Assembly: GCA_000226015.1 (NCBI GenBank)
Contig: JH152694.1
Location: 256,478 to 320,477 of the forward strand
Origin: Mnemiopsis leidyi
Lineage: Eukaryota > Ctenophora > Tentaculata > Lobata > Bolinopsidae
Direction: 5' to 3'
DNA: 64,000 bases
The notes under the pieces are model-generated. The model was not told the origin of the DNA. It worked only from the letters and a program-made list of their open reading frames with translations, and made no database searches. The position numbers were made by a program, and so were the translations under genes. The first letter of the stretch is position 1, and the number at the start of each line of letters is the position of its first letter. Shown here in pieces: positions 27,801-37,947 of the stretch.

Positions 27801-30800
27801 TTTAATCATTACCATCAAGCTATTGTTGACCTTTCACTGACTTATTCTCAATTAAACTGCAATTTAAAGATATGAATCAAATAGTTTGTGAATGACAATG
27901 TATAATAAATTGTAAATAAAGTAGGAAACAATATGAAATGAAAAAAGATAATTATTGCAACTACGATAAAGAGCCACAGAGATCAGACTAACAGTCGTAC
28001 TCAGATAGATGCCAGATGGATTCTTGCCTTAAATTTTTTTCCAAATTTTCATTTCAAAGGGGGTGATCCTGGGATCTAATGGACCCCCCCTGGCTACGCC
28101 CCTGCCCGCTCTTAGATAGTTTGGTGTCATAGAAGAAGTTAGTGACCAGGGAAGTAGCTGTATATTAAGGGGAATGTTATGTTAATGTCGTGTCTGAGCA
28201 TTGTCACTAAATCCTGCTGCATACTTTTGGTTTCCAATAAATCAGAGGATATCTTACAATGGTCAAGTTCTATCCTGGGATCGTGTTCCGAACATAAGGC
28301 CTGGGGTCAGACAGTTTTCAACTTGGATCTGGTTGTGCTAGAAGACGGAAGTATGAGATCAGACTAGAAACTGAGCTTTAAATTTTAGTTTGTGATTAAA
28401 TAGGACTCTTTGAAAGTTCTTAAAAATGCTTATTTTAAGCTGAATTTGACTATGCAGCTAAATTAAAAGATCTTAATATACGAGGGTAAACTTTAACATT
28501 TGGTCCATTCCAGCTACAATCGAGATATGAGAATCTACTTCTCGATTTAAGTTAGCAAATTTGTAATATTTAAAATATTTATTACGTTCGGTCAAAATAT
28601 TGCACATAAAATCAAACTCCTGCGTCAGCAATGACAGGTTGTCTTGAATAGTAAATTTGATGAATGAATTTAATGAATTTTAAGCATGCGTTCTTTAAGC
28701 GGGAAAAGCCGACCGATTCACTACTATAACCTATTGATTATGGTTCCCAAAGTAATGTTGGTTGACTTTGTTAATTAGAATGGAGGGGCACCCGATTCCG
28801 ACATAAATGTTGATTTTGTTAGGATCGAGAATCATCAATTGGGATAAGGGCACTACAAATGCAGCAAATTTATTCAGCATAGGATTTTGCCGAAGGGGCA
28901 GTGTGTAAAGCGGTGGAGGTGATCCCAATATCCGACCCCATCCTCCTTTTTGTACTTCATGTTGTTGATGATTTAGATCTTAACGTTTCAGAAGCTGAGT
29001 GTAGTCATCCACTACTAGTACTACATATTATCTGAGATTATCAGTTAAATTTTTTTGATGAAACTTGCATATATGCAGTCCTAGAGACTATTCCGATTAG
29101 AAAACATGCGCAATGAACACAACAATTATATAACTATACGAGTTACTTATAAAGCACTAAATCTATATTTGTCGAATAACATCTTGGAAATCAATTTTGA
29201 CATACATTGGGAAAATCCGGAAACAGTTGTTGGCCCATATCGTTTTTCCCTGACTATCTAAAAGTAAAAAGTTTCTGCTCGTTTTGCTTGAGTGATTTTG
29301 TGTTGGGACGAATTAGCAATTAAATCTTTAATAGGTTGCTACTGAAGGACAATTACACGAGTAAAATGGTCTGGCTGAAGTGCGTTATCTAAGTAGAAAT
29401 TATCTAAGTAGAAATTATCTAAGTAGAAACTGCAGCTGTCCATCGTAAAAGGGAGGGATATAGCCTAATCGAGACTCGTAAAGGAGAAGCTACGAGAAAT
29501 ATATCTCGAGCTTAAGACTACAGTTACCATCAATGTCTGAATTATAACCAGATTTGCAGTGTGCGTGGTGGTTCACATATCTCGTAATTTCAGAAATGTG
29601 AAAGAAAAAATGTATATACATATGACTGTTCTCTGTTGAGTGTTGATGTATTCCATGTTTTGCTTGAAAACATGGACCTTCTTTAAACGTGTAACGGGGC
29701 TGTTATTGAACTGTAGGATTATAACATAAAGGTAATATTTCTGTTTTGTAGTCCAATAAATTTACATATTGTACTTAATGATATAGTTTATTTTACAATT
29801 ATTTCTAACTAGGCATGCTGCTCCTAGGAGCCTAAACTTAAAGATTCTTATTTGTCCACGATCATAGACAGAGCATAATGTATCAACTTGTATATTCTAT
29901 CTTATCAACTAATGGAGTTGATTCGTGTGGAACACCAGTAAGTGTTTGTTGTCCATGTCAGTCTTATCAACTAATGGAGTTGATTCGTGTGAAACACCAG
30001 TAAGTGTTTGTTGACGATGTCAGTCTTATCAACTAATGGAGTTGATTCGTGTGAAACACCAGTAAGTGTTTGTTGACGATGTCGAAGATAAGTGCGGGAG
30101 ATAGATGTCGTGATGAAGTGCTGTGCGTGACGAACGTGACGACCGTCAGTGACATAAGTACTTTGTGTTTGCCTTCAGCGTCTCTGATCCTCGCTAGAGC
30201 TGAGCCTCGCTATGGTTTCTCTGGATGACAGCTTCATGGACAAGATCTCGGCAATTCAGCGCATTTCAGCATGATCATTTTGACAAGGCATAATGTATAG
30301 TATGTTCATGAAATGAATAGTAATATCTAGTTACATAACGAGTAAGTGTGAAGTAACGTATGCCGTATTTGTACCGGTACATATGGGGATGGTTATGAAT
30401 AAAAAAGAAGCAACTACAACGATGCTTATAACTCGCTGGGAAGAATTTACCGGGGAAATCTAAAGCTTTCAAATTGAAATTGATCATAAAAAGAGAAACT
30501 TCAAGCAAAACTCTCAAGCTGAGTGCAAAACTCTCAAGCTGAGCAATCCGGTAAACCAATCAAAAAAATTATTCATCACTCCTACTCGGCCTCACAAAAG
30601 TTATGAGTTTCCAGACATATAAAAATCAATTAAAGTTTTGGTTACAGGTTATGGTCTAAGTATTTGTCAATACAATTGGGGGGGGGGGGATTTGTATTTC
30701 GTTATACTGTTTAGGATTGCAGTTTCTCAAACTTAGAAAAAAGAAGTTTTCAATATGTTTGGGAGATCTCTCACGTTTAGAACTACATATTTATTTAGAT

Positions 30801-33800
30801 TATTTTTCAAATATTGCCTCTTTTTTATGAACAAGAGATTTAGAAGATTGTATTTTAGCTTTGATGCTAGATTGTTTATTGTAAACATAAATTTGAATTT
30901 CATCAACACAATCACAGGATATAATGTGAACTAAAGTTTATAGTAAAACAATGGAATTGTCAATTTTGGACTATTGTATTAATTCAATCAAAACCATAGA
31001 AGTGACTGTTCATTTTACCCATTTAGAAGATATCGAAATCAGTTTTTTAGAAATATATATTAATTTTGAAATTTTCATCTCAAACTGTAAATAAGTGAGG
31101 TGGAGTCCGCTAGGTGTCCGTGTAGAGAAAATAACTACGCAAGACAAATATCAATCCTAATGACCGGACAAATTGGTCGTATTCCTGCGGTTGTACCACG
31201 ACCGCTACTCCGTTCTATCTAGAAAATAAGCAAAAACACATCCCTCAAAGAAAAATAGTTTAACTGATTCCAACCGCAAACTGGATAGAGAAAAAAAGAG
31301 GTGATAAGTACTGGTAACATGGTGTCGGTCTGTGATAGGAACCGAACATTTCACGATAGACAAGATAGATTTGATTTTAAAAACTGTGAGCACTGTCACA
31401 GACGTGTGCAATCGTCATGACAACGGTCAACACGGTTTGTTGCCATGGCGACACACTACGTCGTCATGCTTCGTTGGAATTCCAACTATGAAGTTGGCTT
31501 TGCTTATCTGTACCGACAAGATCAAACGGAAAAATTTTATCCTAGAACATGAACCTACAAACATAAGTGGAAATGTTCGGAAAATTAGGAAAAGAATTTG
31601 TAAACATGATGTGAAAAGCTAGAAACCCGACTTTGCTCCGACAATGTTTTAGTTTTACACAAGATAAATTCAATCTACGGTCAATGTTATCTTAGGAATG
31701 TAGGACACCTAGTACCTGATCTAACAATGACCTTGATTCTAGAAATTCCACATTTCCTTTATGAGTCAACTGGTTTAATTGTTGAAATTCAAAATGGACA
31801 GCAGGCATTGCTGTAAATCTATTTACCTACTGTCCAACTGTCCAAATGCACCTGCATTATGCAAGACCCTTAAATGTCGATAGTCCCCTCAGCAGCTTCA
31901 TTACGAATCAAGTGACGTCAGAGTAAAATAGGGTTAATTGTTAGAATTTTGTATATTTGATGCTAGATACCTAGTATTGAACAAGGTGTTACCTGTGCTG
32001 TTTACCATGGTGTGCGAATTATGGTAACTGATCACAGAGCAGAGAAGGGAAAAATATATTAATCGGAAGAATTGGAATTCGCTTAAAATTTAAATGATAA
32101 ATCCCGACTTTTCAGCCTTAGTACGCCTCACTAAAAATGGATTCTCAGATATGTTGGATTCGATCAACCCCTAGAAATATGTGAAAGTAAATCAACTTGG
32201 CATTGCTGGTGGAATGCCCGTACCAAAAAGCAGCGCTTGTTAAATAAAAGTGCAGTACCCTCTTTTCACCGAGCAATTACAAAATACCCTTTCCATCCCG
32301 AAGCGGTCTGATGGAGATTCTGTCAGCAGCGTGAGAAGGAGGTAATGTAATCACCTGTTTCGCGGCACGTGCCACATCTAATTTGTTTTATTAGCACTCT
32401 GAACCAGACTTAGGGGTTTAGTTTGGTACTCTGGTAATGTCAGGGTTTCTCATTTTAACTATAAGCATGAGCAGTAAATTCATGTTGATTGCAAGTGGAG
32501 AAGAATATTCAGAGATCGTCACATCTGGAATCAGAATATTGGATCTCGGCTGTGTGTTCAACTCGCGAGGAAGAGCATTGAAGTAGTATAATACGTTCAA
32601 GAAACGCATTTTTAGAGTGTCGTCTGTTTTAATAACTTAAATCAGTTAAATGAATTTAAAATTTCTTCGCTAAGTATTATATTCCATGCAGTAGGCTCAC
32701 ATGTCAAAAAACGAGGCTTGCTCAACGTAATGAAATGAAATGATTTAACCAACGATCCAGGAAACTAGGAGAAACATGTTCAAGATGGTCAGATAGTTCG
32801 GGTCTCTAGTTGACAAATTTGTTTTGGTAATTACATGACATTCTAGTCTTTCATATAATATCCGACATCACGCAAACACAGACGAGCAGACAAGTAGAAA
32901 CGAGCAGACAAGTAGAAACAACAAAAAGCAAAAAATATGACTTGGCCACCTTGAATTATTTGCCCCAATTTTGTTAGCCGCACGACATAAGTCGTGATTA
33001 GAAAGGTAAACCCACACAAGCACACGAGGTCGATAGAAATGACACTGGTAATGGAACGCTTGATGGCGTATAACAGAGATCTAACACTTTAATAAATTGT
33101 GACAACTATACCTTAATGTGACAACGCAGGTTAAGCTATTTACTAAATAATTTATTTACTAAATAATTTAGCAAGATGATAGGTGAAAGCATTGATCAAC
33201 GACGGTTAAATACATAGAGTAAAACTTATGTCTCTGGATCGACTAGCTAGCCAAACTGTGTAAATTGTAAGAGCAACCCAATTTCAAAATGTAAAACTTT
33301 ATCTGAAGTTGAACTTCATGTTAACTTCATATCGGCAAAGTATGAAAGTTATTTCACGTGTTAGCTTAACTCTATCTACTTTGAATTATACATCATCGTC
33401 CACACAAGCTCCTTTCTTACATAGCAGTCTTATTCAAAGCTACCCTCGTAGGTAAATCACGTGATCATGTGATCTGTAAGTTAAAGTTAATGTTGGGGTA
33501 AGGCTGATGTTTAGGTGAGGGTTAAAGGTGAGGGTAGTCAAAAATAGTTCCATCGAGGTTAAGCTAGAAGTGTCTGAAGCTTCAGAAGAAGCCTGGCCGA
33601 ACCTACAAAAAAAGGGAGGTTTGAGATATTTTGCAAGATTTCCCATGTCCGGAATTTGAAGTGTTTTAATTAAATTTCCCGAGCTGGCATGTTCCGTCGT
33701 TCAAGGGAGGAGGGTGAGACGGGATAATCCTAAGTACGGATCTGAAAAAAAGATGAGAAATTATGTTGATCATTATTGATTCCTGATAAGAACTTACGGT

Positions 33801-35352
33801 GTTAATTTAAGTACGTGTTTGACTTTTCCACGGGGTCGGAATTATGTCTCCTAATCAATCACTGTATCGATCAAATCCAGGTTCATCCAGGTTCTTCTTC
33901 AGATCACATTCACTTCAAATTTCACCAACATTTTTATGAATTGAGTGTATGAACGGAAGGAGGTTATTTGGTATTTGGTTATTTGGTAGACCAACAACCG
34001 GAGCTTACCATTATTACTGCCGGCTTACAGCCGGTCGGTGATCTACTAATTTCCTTTATTTAATGAAACTTACGCGTTTATTTTCAGTTGAACATACACG
34101 TTGGAAACACGTCCCTAGTGGATCAGTTCGAATGGGACATCAGCTGTCCTGACAACAGTCCGGAAGAATTTGCTAGGACTCTCTGTCAGGAGCTGGGCCT
34201 GGGCGGCGAGTTCATCTCTGCTATATCTTACAGGTATTGTTCATTTCTGCTATATCTTACAGGTATTGTTCATTTCTGCTATATCTTACAGGTATTGTTC
34301 ATTTCTGCTATATCTTACAGGTATTGTTCATCTCTGCTATATCTTACAGGTATTGTTTATTTCTGCTATATCTTACAGGTATTGTTCATTTCTGCTATAT
34401 CTTACAGGTATTGTTCATTTCTCCTATATCTTACATTCATTTTAGAGTCAATTTAGAGTTGTTTATTATTTGCCATGTCAGCTTTGTTAGCTTAAAGTGT
34501 GCAAATACCTGGATATTGCAAAATTGCAAATGTCGACTAGGTATATGCTGAGTTAAAAGGTAAGAAATTTCAAACTAAAACATGAACTTCAAGTTACATT
34601 TCACCAGATGGTAAAACAGTCTGCAGCCACTAGTCACTTGTCAGCCAGTGCCAAGACGAATGACAAAGTTTGGCTATTTTTATGTGCTGGTAATTATTGG
34701 CGCTTAGACTCTCGGATGAGAACACACAGTTTTGTGTTGTCATGGAGATCAAATACAGCTGGACAGCTGAAAAACTAAATTTCAAAATTAGTGGTCACAA
34801 GCATTAGTTCGATGCACAAATTTATAATTGGTAAATGTCAGTCGTTTGGTTGTTTGTCTGTCGATCTGTTTGTCTGTTCGTCTGTTAGACTTAGATAAAT
34901 CATGTGACCCGATCAATTTTCAGCATACGAGGTCAACTAGGGTGGCACATCAAAACAATGACATTTACTGAAGCACCTCTAAAGACAATAGAGACTCCTT
35001 TGAGAACAGGTATTCTTCAAACTTAAGTTATAAATATACAGATAGAGCTTGGATTGAATTAGTCAATGAATTTAGAAATCTACGTTGTAAACCATATGAA
35101 TATTTGATTTTAAATAATCCTACACCACACGAATTTTTGTTTGGTAGCTACAAATGAATATTGAGTAGTGTGTCCAAGTTTGGGAAGATAGAAATGCGCA
35201 CTTGTTCCATTATTCCAACTCATGGTTTCCTAGGTAACCTGGACAAATGGGCACCAAGCATAGAAAATCTGACAGATCAAGAAATGGAGAAGAAGATTCG
35301 AGACCAAGACAGAAATGCAAGGAGAATGAGGCGACTTGCTAACATGAATTAG
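6900..35352 (+). CDS. SMARCB1: SWI/SNF chromatin-remodelling subunit SMARCB1 (SNF5/INI1), 10 exons
   Basis: Core subunit of nuclear BAF/SWI-SNF complexes; in the known family it contacts the nucleosome acidic patch and other subunits. Exons: 6900-7057, 7716-7863, 8119-8172, 8606-8778, 8933-9057, 9260-9360, 9499-9564, 34088-34233, 34924-35009 and 35234-35352. They join in phase to 391 residues (human 385). The N-terminal winged-helix region carries [14 protein letters not shown]5 repeat 1 starts near [10 protein letters not shown] (~residue 190). Repeat 2 starts at residue 276 with [17 protein letters not shown] and contains ELGLGGEF. The basic C-terminal helix is [19 protein letters not shown]. 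Intron 7, between the two repeats, is 24,523 bp and contains an antisense GPCR gene. Exon 8 ends in a repeated splice donor. Exon 6 uses a weak gtctat donor. Confidence 0.97.
7058..9498 (+). other. SMARCB1 introns 1-6
   Basis: These introns hold no separate gene. Intron 1 (7058-7715) is rich in 'tacaca/tatacac' type simple sequence near its 3' end (7490-7710). Intron 3 (8173-8605) contains an unusually GC-rich patch at about 8240-8345 with several CG dinucleotides (gcgcgggcgccg), unlike the surrounding AT-rich intron. It may be a remnant of a small mobile element. Confidence 0.5.
9565..10544. other. Start of SMARCB1 intron 7, no gene seen
   Basis: AT-rich sequence between SMARCB1 exon 7 and the 3' flank of the antisense GPCR. 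No exon or repeat array was recognised. Confidence 0.4.
10545..10732. repeat. 98-bp tandem duplication spanning the stop codon of the nested GPCR
   Basis: Two ~90%-identical copies lie 98 bp apart, at about 10545-10642 and 10643-10732. The right copy holds the last ~20 codons and stop of the minus-strand GPCR, ending NYAETKQ-stop. The left copy lies just past that stop and would encode the same tail ending NYAETKR-stop. The copied reading frame remains intact, so the duplication is young or under some constraint. Confidence 0.85.
10666..12076 (-). CDS. Class A G protein-coupled receptor nested antisense in SMARCB1 intron 7
   Basis: Plasma-membrane receptor of 416 residues. Exons on the minus strand are 12076-11928 and 11767-10666, with a 160-bp intron inside TM1 that joins in phase as ALFG-LFGNG. 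The N-terminus has three N-glycosylation sequons (N3, N17, N24). Landmarks: N54 in TM1, LALTD with D84 in TM2, G139-R140-C141 in place of DRY, FIICYGP in TM6 and NPCIY (325-329) in TM7. A basic helix-8 region and a Ser/Thr/Asn-rich tail follow. The third cytoplasmic loop is charged (AEEDKKDEA). The gene lies wholly inside SMARCB1 intron 7 on the other strand. Its 3' coding end is tandemly duplicated. Ligand and subfamily are unknown; it is not a close paralogue of the GPCR at 2349-3587. Confidence 0.94.
12077..13066. other. 5' flank of the nested GPCR, no exon seen
   Basis: This ~1-kb stretch of intron 7 upstream of the antisense GPCR start should contain its promoter. No coding sequence or clear core-promoter motif was recognised. 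Confidence 0.35.
13067..14515. repeat. Minisatellite of RFX X-box motifs, interrupted by an assembly gap
   Basis: Tandem array with a period of mostly 37 bp (some 29-39). Every unit centres on GTTGTCATGGTAAC, which fits the published RFX/DAF-19 X-box consensus GTHNYYATRRNAAC at every position. Fourteen exact copies lie before the gap, at 13078, 13117, 13154, 13192, 13229, 13266, 13296, 13333, 13370, 13407, 13444, 13481, 13518 and 13557. Four more follow at 14135, 14172, 14209 and 14246, plus a still-matching variant at 14283. Units then decay to about 14515. The array sits in SMARCB1 intron 7, about 1 kb upstream of the nested GPCR. True copy number is hidden by the gap. Confidence 0.9.
13575..14126. 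other. Assembly gap (run of N)
   Basis: 552 undetermined bases inside the X-box minisatellite. The gap length may be an estimate. Open frames that cross it are artefacts. Confidence 0.99.
14516..22160. other. SMARCB1 intron 7, long AT-rich stretch without a gene
   Basis: No exon with recognisable protein similarity or splice signals was found on either strand. The scattered open frames (14873-15091, 17217-17528, 17670-17861, 19256-19474, 21331-21573) are low-complexity, isolated and short. A few degenerate 'ggcccataaat' repeats occur at 14605-14700. Confidence 0.4.
22165..22567. repeat. Minisatellite, 55/64-bp unit with CACGTG and GTACGTAC-like palindromes
   Basis: About seven tandem copies of a unit containing 'ccaataagttataaacgtac'. 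They alternate between a shorter (~55 bp) and a longer (~64 bp) form that differ by a 'gtagtac' insertion. Each unit holds the E-box cacgtg and the near-palindrome gtacgacgtacgtgcatg. Three minus-strand open frames across it are only the repeat translated. Confidence 0.85.
22568..24062. other. SMARCB1 intron 7, no gene seen
   Basis: AT-rich. Open frames at 22645-22896 and 23582-23764 show no recognisable domain. Confidence 0.35.
24063..24155 (+). mobile_element. tRNA-like SINE head (Pol III A and B boxes)
   Basis: The sequence contains an A-box-like tggtgtagtggt (24072-24083) and a B-box-like ggttcgattac (24129-24139) about 46 bp apart, the layout of a tRNA-type internal Pol III promoter. 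The segment does not fold into a convincing cloverleaf with an anticodon arm. It is followed by unrelated sequence to about 24480 that could be the SINE body. I therefore call it a tRNA-derived SINE rather than a tRNA gene. The 3' limit is not defined. Confidence 0.6.
24156..27534. other. SMARCB1 intron 7, possible SINE body then no gene
   Basis: The first ~330 bp may be the body of the preceding SINE; a 'cattattggcac' direct repeat flanks the sequence near 24445-24490. The rest is AT-rich with no recognised exon. Confidence 0.35.
27535..28112. mobile_element. hAT-like MITE with 8-bp target-site duplication
   Basis: A 562-bp element (27543-28104) begins caggggcgttgcttgg and ends, in reverse complement, caggggcgtagccaggg. 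This gives ~17-bp terminal inverted repeats with a few mismatches and CAGGGG ends, typical of hAT-type elements. The flanking octamers are cacgctct (27535-27542) and cccgctct (28105-28112), identical at 7 of 8 positions as expected for an aged 8-bp target duplication. No transposase is encoded; open frames inside are short. G-rich tracts sit near both ends. Confidence 0.75.
28113..29900. other. SMARCB1 intron 7, no gene seen
   Basis: AT-rich. It contains three tandem copies of a 15-bp 'tatctaagtagaaat' unit at about 29386-29430. No exon was recognised. Confidence 0.4.
29901..30083. repeat. 62-bp tandem repeat, three copies, with internal palindrome
   Basis: Copies start at 29901, 29963 and 30025. 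Each begins cttatcaactaatggagttg, containing the perfect inverted repeat atcaact-aatgg-agttgat, and ends near gtttgttgacgatgtcagt. Copies differ at only a few bases. Confidence 0.85.
30084..34087. other. End of SMARCB1 intron 7, no gene seen
   Basis: AT-rich. Small features: a poly-G run at about 30679-30688, an isolated X-box-like site GTTGCCATGGCGAC at 31439-31452, a 'gagcagacaagtagaaac' duplication at 32884-32920 and an AT-rich duplication at about 33137-33170. No exon was recognised before SMARCB1 exon 8. Confidence 0.4.
34210..34436 (+). repeat. 29-bp tandem repeat copying the SMARCB1 exon 8 end and its splice donor
   Basis: Exon 8 ends ttcatctctgctatatcttacag|gtattg. The 29-bp unit that begins gtattgttcatttctgctat and ends atcttacag is then repeated seven times from 34234 to 34436. 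This places seven AG|GTATTG junctions at a 29-bp pitch. Each copy has both a pyrimidine-rich AG and a GT donor. Because 29 is not a multiple of 3 and the unit has no stop in any frame, all three plus-strand frames stay open across it. Confidence 0.9.
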
Positions 35353-37516
35353 ACATGAACCTAACATGAACTGAGGATAAATTTAACTCGCAGTGTAAGG
35401 CGAAGTATCTATGCTAATGCTATGGTCGTGTAACTTTGAAATGACCTATAGTACTCATTTGACTATGTATGTTTAAACGAACGGTGAGATACACATTACA
35501 CAACTATTAAATGTTAGATATTTTGATACAGCAATTGTAGGACATATTAATTAACCGGGTAACTGACTGAATAATTTTGGGATATGGATGTTATATCGAC
35601 AAAAAAAATAATCAAATCAACATTCAACAAGGCAGCCAAATAAAACTTAGATCGTGTTTAGTTGATAACTCTACTTCTGATCGATAATTTTGCCTGGAAA
35701 TTTTGGGTATGGTAGACCTTACCGAAGAAAGAGGAACATTCATATTCCATACACATTTTCAACGAAATTTCGGCCATTAAGGGCATATTCAGCCCGTTTT
35801 GGCGTTCTTCGCCTGATCGATGGAGAAGGGTTTGATGGCGCCATGCCAAAAATAACATCATGAAAATCGAGCTGTAGCCAAATCAGGAATGGCCCTTTTT
35901 TGTAAGAACTTACTTATCAAAACTTCTCCCGATTTAGATATGAATCGTCATGAGTGTTCCTCTACCTTATCTGAATGCTGAATTATCTTTAAACGTGTAA
36001 GTAGAATCATTACTCAAGCGTTAAGTAAAACTAAAACACGATCCGAAGTTTTTAATATACTAAAACTTGAGTTTTCTTCCATTAATCGCTAGAAAAATGA
36101 CCTCGTACCTGGTTCGACTGATAATGGTTAAATATAACGATTCTGATGCCGGTAGACAATGTCTTCTCCCTGAATACATGATAATAAAAATCTTCACGCT
36201 CATCCTCTCACGTGGAATTTTACACCAATTTTTTACTGACATCCTACCATATTAATATTTCTTCTATATATTTACCAGTCGGCTCGGAGATGTGGATCAC
36301 AATTTTCTCTGTCGTCAACTGGTTTTATACGTGGTGACTTGTTAAAAAGATGATCAAATGCGACTCGGAAATTCTGGCTTATACTAGTTAAGCATTTGTC
36401 ACGTTTTTGCAAGGTTTAAAAGTTAAACGTCAAGTGCAAAGTATGAATCATTAAACAAATTTAGCCGTTGCGAGCTCTTTATATTTCTCTACGAACTGTC
36501 ACCGCCCACCTATTTTAAATGATAACCATTTTTATTTTATTTGATTTATTTCAGATTTATGATGCAATTGTTTAACTTCAATTTATATAGAAATTCCTAC
36601 CCAACCACCAAAAAGCTAACCTATAAATCAGAAATTGGAGGCGATTGCAATATATCGCTATAAATAAGGTAACCATTGATTATTAAGTCATGAATAAATA
36701 GTTGACCCTAAGGTTTAGGTTGAAGAAATTATATCCGTCTAGGCGGGTAACGTTCAAACGAAACGTTCAGCTTTGAGCTGCGAATGTAATCGCCGTGTAT
36801 CCGCAACAAAAGTTAAGGGCATTGTAGTAAATCAACGTCAGCTGTTGCGTCAGATTTAAAAAATATAATCGTTTATAAAAGAAGTTTCTAGTTCTGCTTC
36901 TAGTTCTGCTTCTAGCCAGACTTTGTCTGACCTACTTCGCACATCGGCTACGGCCGCAACCTAAATAGAATAAGAATCTAAAATCTAAAAGTAAAAAGCG
37001 AATTGGGTGTTGCAATCAATTCCTTTAGCCCCAATTCGATTACGATTTTTAACGTCTAAAAGTAAAAATGCAACTGAAATTGGGAGAATGAAGACAAAAT
37101 TAGGAAAACCAAGTTCAATTTACACCTTTTAGTTTTAATAGACGTCCAACAAACGTCACCAAATTTAATTTTATATCTATTTTTCACATCTGTACACATA
37201 TTTTCATAATTATAATTACTGAGTTTCGTGACGTATAGACCAGTTTTCTTGCTCCGAATCTAAATTGCAATTACTCAATAAGAAGTGCTTGTGCTAATTA
37301 ACATGAGATTTGTTAATTTTCGTCGCTATGGCATTGAAATTGTGAGTTTTTAGAGCAATTATCAAATTCTATTAAAGATTGGAAAATCGAACTATAAGTA
37401 TAGTATGATGAATTGGCTAACCGAGTGACAATGAGGGAGGGCTGTGAGAAAGGCTAGTGCATACAATTACAAGGACGAAAACCTAAAATTAGAATTTGAA
37501 CTCACTAACCTGATAG
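35353..37516. other. Intergenic; fragment of the long-TIR element family
   Basis: No gene seen. About 36728-36800 reads atatccgtctaggcgggtaacg...aacgaaacgttcagctttgagctgc, a diverged relative of the terminal inverted repeat of the element at 42424-42911. Its partner end was not found. A 'tctagttctgct' direct repeat lies at about 36886-36920. Confidence 0.5.
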
Positions 37517-37587
37517 GGCCGGTAGCTCAATTGGTAGAGCACTCATCTAGACAAAGCAGAGGTTGTCGGATCAAACCCGACTCGGCA
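37517..37587 (+). mobile_element. tRNA-derived SINE head
   Basis: The tRNA-like segment has a good D arm (gctc...gagc), a perfect 5-bp T stem (gtcgg/ccgac) with the 7-base loop atcaaac, and partially pairing ends (gccg/cggc). No anticodon stem forms, so it is unlikely to be a working tRNA. About 150 bp of non-repetitive sequence follows and may be the SINE body. It differs from the tRNA-like head at 24063-24155. Confidence 0.6.
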
Positions 37588-37899
37588 CGGTGCCGGTCTA
37601 TGAATTTTCTGAATCGACTATCAATGGAGATCGTGTCCGTTCAAATATCTGCTCCGTACACATCATGTAGCTTGGTTGATCCTTCGGCCCATCCACAACA
37701 TAACAAACTCGTTAACAATCAGTGCACAGCTCTTGCTTGAAATGAGGACCTGAAAAGGCCCCCTCCCCACTTGAAACCACATTCATAACTCTCTGACCTA
37801 TAACCTGATTGGAATTCTACGAATTTCAAGGGTAGCTGACCAGTAAATGTAATCCAGCACACATCGCACATTGACACAGCTCAGCGCAGATAAGTACAT

Positions 37900-37947
37900 C
37901 TTGCCTGGGGACCTCAGTCTTTGTAGAGACTGAGGTCTCCAGGCAAG
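37900..37947. repeat. 21-bp stem hairpin with 6-base loop
   Basis: The arms cttgcctggggacctcagtct (37900-37920) and agactgaggtctccaggcaag (37927-37947) pair over 21 positions with one non-Watson-Crick pair, around the loop ttgtag. A 'caagtacatcagtacattcg' direct repeat follows just downstream. Transcribed from either strand it would give a compact, nearly perfect stem-loop. Its role is unknown. Confidence 0.8.

Noticed and set aside
34170-34551. Plus-strand frames with [14 protein letters not shown]-type repeats
   Set aside because: The 29-bp repeat has no stop in any frame; beyond the exon 8 donor this is intron unless downstream donors are used.
37517-37587. Functional tRNA gene
   Set aside because: D and T arms are good but no anticodon stem or plausible anticodon loop can be formed; a SINE head explains it better.
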